Of a stretch of DNA of 64,000 bases, positions 61,436-64,000 are shown piece by piece. The DNA lies in assembly GCA_016946835.1 (NCBI GenBank), contig JACVTC010000005.1, positions 1,655,001 to 1,719,000 of the forward strand. The letters run 5' to 3'. Under the pieces are notes generated by a model. The model did no database searches. It saw only the letters and a program-made list of their open reading frames with translations, and was not told the origin of the DNA. Source of the DNA: Neocallimastix lanati (nom. inval.). Taxonomy: Eukaryota > Neocallimastigomycota > Neocallimastigomycetes > Neocallimastigales > Neocallimastigaceae. Each line of letters begins with the position of its first letter. Within the stretch, counting starts at the first letter, position 1. The position numbers and the translations under genes are program-made.

Positions 61436-63009
61436 CTCCTTCCATTAAATTATTCTTTTATTTTATTTTTTTTTCTAATTCATTATGTTATTTTTTTTTA
61501 AATAAAAATTTTATTAATTTCATCAAATTTTAATGAATGTTAAATAAAACTCTGAATTCCCGAGTAATTCTATTTTACTCATAAATAATTATAATTAGAA
61601 CAAAATTAGTTCTTCTTTTAAGAAAAATACAATTAAATATATTTTTAACGTAGTAATAAATTCTATTAATTAATAAAAAAAATTTTTTTTAATTATTTTT
61701 TTTTTCTTGTAAGCTAAAAAAAAAAACTATAAAATAAAAGTGAAAAAATTAATTTTATTAATAAGCCAAAAAAAAATGAAAAATGAAAAAAATAAAAAAT
61801 TGAAAATTATTCACTTAATTTTTCATTACTTTTTATATAATTTCAATTATAATACAAAATAATAATAGATTGTCATATTTTTATTTTTATATTATTTTTA
61901 TTTTTTTACCATTTATTTATTTATTAATTAATAAAATTAGAATAAAAATATAAATTTATAAATAATTATTTCATTTTTTTAATTATTTATTAATTGATAT
62001 TAGGAATAGTTAATAGTACTTTTTCATTTATTTCCTTATCTTTTTTTTATCTATCTTTAATTGATAATAAATTGAAAATTTAAGAATCTATAAATATCGA
62101 TTATTAAATTAATCAAACACTGAAATTAAAAAAAAAAAAAAAAAAAAGATTCAATACATCTTGGTTATTAATAGAATAAAAAATAAAAAATAAAAAATAA
62201 AAAATAAAAAATAAAAAAATTAGTAATAAATAAATAAATAAATAAATAATAAATAAATTAAATATTTAATTGTGTATATTAAGAAAAAAAAGAAATAAAG
62301 AAATAGAAAAAATTTAATTTGTTATATACATATATATATATAATTTAATTTGTACTAGACTAAGCCTTTAATCTAATTAGCGTTAAAAAAGGATATCGAT
62401 TCCTATATTTCAATAGTAATAAATATAAATAAAGAAAATGAAATAATTCTTTCAAAAGAGATATGACTGAAGAAACCACTTCATTTGTTGATTTTACTCT
62501 TTTTTTTATATTTAAATTATTTTGATAGATATTTTAATAAGCAACCCATTTATTTTTTTTTTTTTTTTTTTTTTTTAATTTCATTATAAGCAATGATACT
62601 ATATTACCATTTAGTAAAGAATATGTTATTAAAGAAAATGAAATCATAATAAGAAATAAAAAATATATTAAAAATGTTTGAATGAATAAAAAATAATACT
62701 TTAAAATTACAAGTATTTTTTTTTAAAAAAAAAATAATAATAATAATTATAATAATTATATTCTTAATTTATTATATTCAAAATGTTATTTTTGAATTTA
62801 GTAAATGAGCATAACGCTTCATCAGTAGTAAGTTTTATTCTTCGAAAAGTATTTTTTAATTTAAAATTCTAATGATAAAAACAATTAAAAATAAAGTTTA
62901 ACAAACATTTATTAATTATTTAAAAAATATAATAAATATTTTGTATTAAAATTTATACTATTGTAAATATTTTAATTTATATTTTAATGAATAATTTATA
63001 TATTTTATG

Positions 63010-63051
<42 letters not shown>

Positions 63052-63649
63052 TATATTTTTTATTATTATTATAATAATAAATTGAGACTTGTAGCCTTTT
63101 TATAATTTTAAACTAATTAAATACTAAATAAAAAAAATAAATAATAAATAATATTTATATATTTCACCGAACTGTTTAATGTACTAAATAAATATTTGTA
63201 TTTCTAAAATGTTTTTTTTTTTTTTTTTAATATTAAAAAAGTAAAAATTAATACATAAAAAAATAAAAATTATTTAGTAATAAAAAAAAATAATATTTTT
63301 AAAATTTCTTTTTCCATATAAATATATAATTATTTTAATAGTATATTTTTACAAATTATTTTTTTTATTTTTAGTTAAATAAGTATTTTATAAAAATTCT
63401 AATATTCAGAAGATTTTTTTTTGTTCATTTTATATTTACTTAAAATTTCATAAGCTTTTATTTATTAATTTATTCTTTGAATATTTTTACATAATAATTA
63501 GATTTCACATTACTTTACAGAATATAAACATAAATATTACATTTCATTTAAATTTTTTTAATATTATAAAGTAAAAGAAAAAGAAATTGTATAATAAAAT
63601 AAAAAAGATAATAAATACTTAAAATATTTATTTCATCAATTTTTTCTAA

Positions 63650-63683
<34 letters not shown>

Positions 63684-63898
63684 AATTCTTAAACTTTTCC
63701 TTTTGTAATCATTATAGAATAAAGATTTTTTGTGTCTTAATATATGTATTAATTTATAAAATTACTTATTTTTTTGAAAATAAATTATATAAATAATTAT
63801 TGAAAGATTCTGATGACTTATTTATTATATATTTATTATATGTTCTATATTGTTATAATAATTCCAATTTTTATAATTTTTTAAATAATTTTTTTTTC

Positions 63899-63942
<44 letters not shown>

Positions 63943-64000
63943 ATTCTAAAAATTTTAAAAAAATGGTTATTATTATTTGATTCACACCTAATTTTACTAT
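61436..64000. other. gene-free AT-rich end of window
   Basis: A/T homopolymers dominate: a T run of about 41 at 63010-63050, (AAAAT)n at 62178-62215, (AAAT)n at 62226-62250, and T and A runs at 63650-63690 and 63898-63943. Two tiny ATG-started frames (62463 and 62783) look mildly coding but cannot be extended. Confidence 0.55.

Noticed and set aside
62463-62510. Small ATG frame 'MTEETTSFVDFTLF'
   Set aside because: It ends after a few codons in a T run, with no plausible downstream exon.
62783-62840. Possible first exon 'MLFLNLVNEHNASSV' followed by GTAAGT
   Set aside because: No coding exon with a matching phase was found in the remaining 1.1 kb; it could only be tested with sequence or RNA beyond the window.
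1-64000. tRNA, rRNA, CRISPR array, or bacterial-type operon
   Set aside because: No tRNA B-box-like GGTTCGAATCC with paired arms, no rRNA core and no spaced direct repeats of CRISPR type were seen. The spliced genes rule out prokaryotic organisation.

Overview
This is an extremely AT-rich eukaryotic (fungal) segment. Genes sit as small islands of spliced coding sequence in near-pure A/T DNA full of homopolymers, (ATT/AAT)n, (TTTA)n and 7-bp tandem repeats. Introns are short and AT-rich, mostly GTAAGT/GTAAAT...TAG or AAG, and proteins carry long Asn runs. The gene content is fungal: a recyclin-1/Pof6-type F-box plus Sec10 protein, Tan1, and uL16. A decayed pyruvate formate-lyase copy is also present. 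Together these point to an anaerobic gut fungus (Neocallimastigomycota; Piromyces, Neocallimastix, Anaeromyces or Orpinomyces). The phylum is an inference; no genus can be named from sequence alone.

Layout. 1-5.7 kb: gene-free with 7-bp arrays. 5.8-8.3 kb (-): seven-exon cyclin-fold protein. 8.3-12.8 kb: gene-free. 12.8-19.7 kb (+): ten-exon recyclin-1-like protein with a long Asn-rich N-terminal extension. 21.0-22.1 kb: dead LINE reverse transcriptase. 22.5-22.8 kb: a 7-bp array with a cassette also found at 11.4 kb. 25.9-28.6 kb (+): six-exon coiled-coil protein. 30.0-31.4 kb: a LINE-family fragment followed by a ~325-bp tandem repeat. 33.6-36.1 kb (-): RRM protein. 39.7-41.7 kb (-): RABL3-like GTPase, divergent from 43.7-45.3 kb (+) THUMP protein Tan1. 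46.5-51.7 kb: retroelement graveyard with a pyruvate formate-lyase pseudogene, a 5'-truncated Ty1/copia element with one LTR, and a second copy of the LINE-family repeat. 52.6-54.1 kb (-): ribosomal protein uL16 (RPL10). 56.5-58.0 kb (+): intronless orphan reading frame broken by two TAA codons. 59.0-61.4 kb: a headless Cys-containing, possibly GPI-anchored protein fragment, degenerate coding debris, a short unknown frame and a LINE endonuclease relic. 61.4-64 kb: gene-free.

The intact genes are housekeeping: membrane recycling/exocytosis, small-GTPase control, tRNA acetylation, ribosome assembly, cyclin and RNA binding. They are not an operon or a pathway cluster. The accessory content is retroelement debris and unusual tandem repeats. 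I found no convincing undescribed multi-gene system. The items most worth a second look are the interrupted orphan frame at 56.5 kb, the N-terminal repeats of the recyclin homologue, the altered G3 motif of the RABL3-like GTPase, and the tandem and dispersed repeats.
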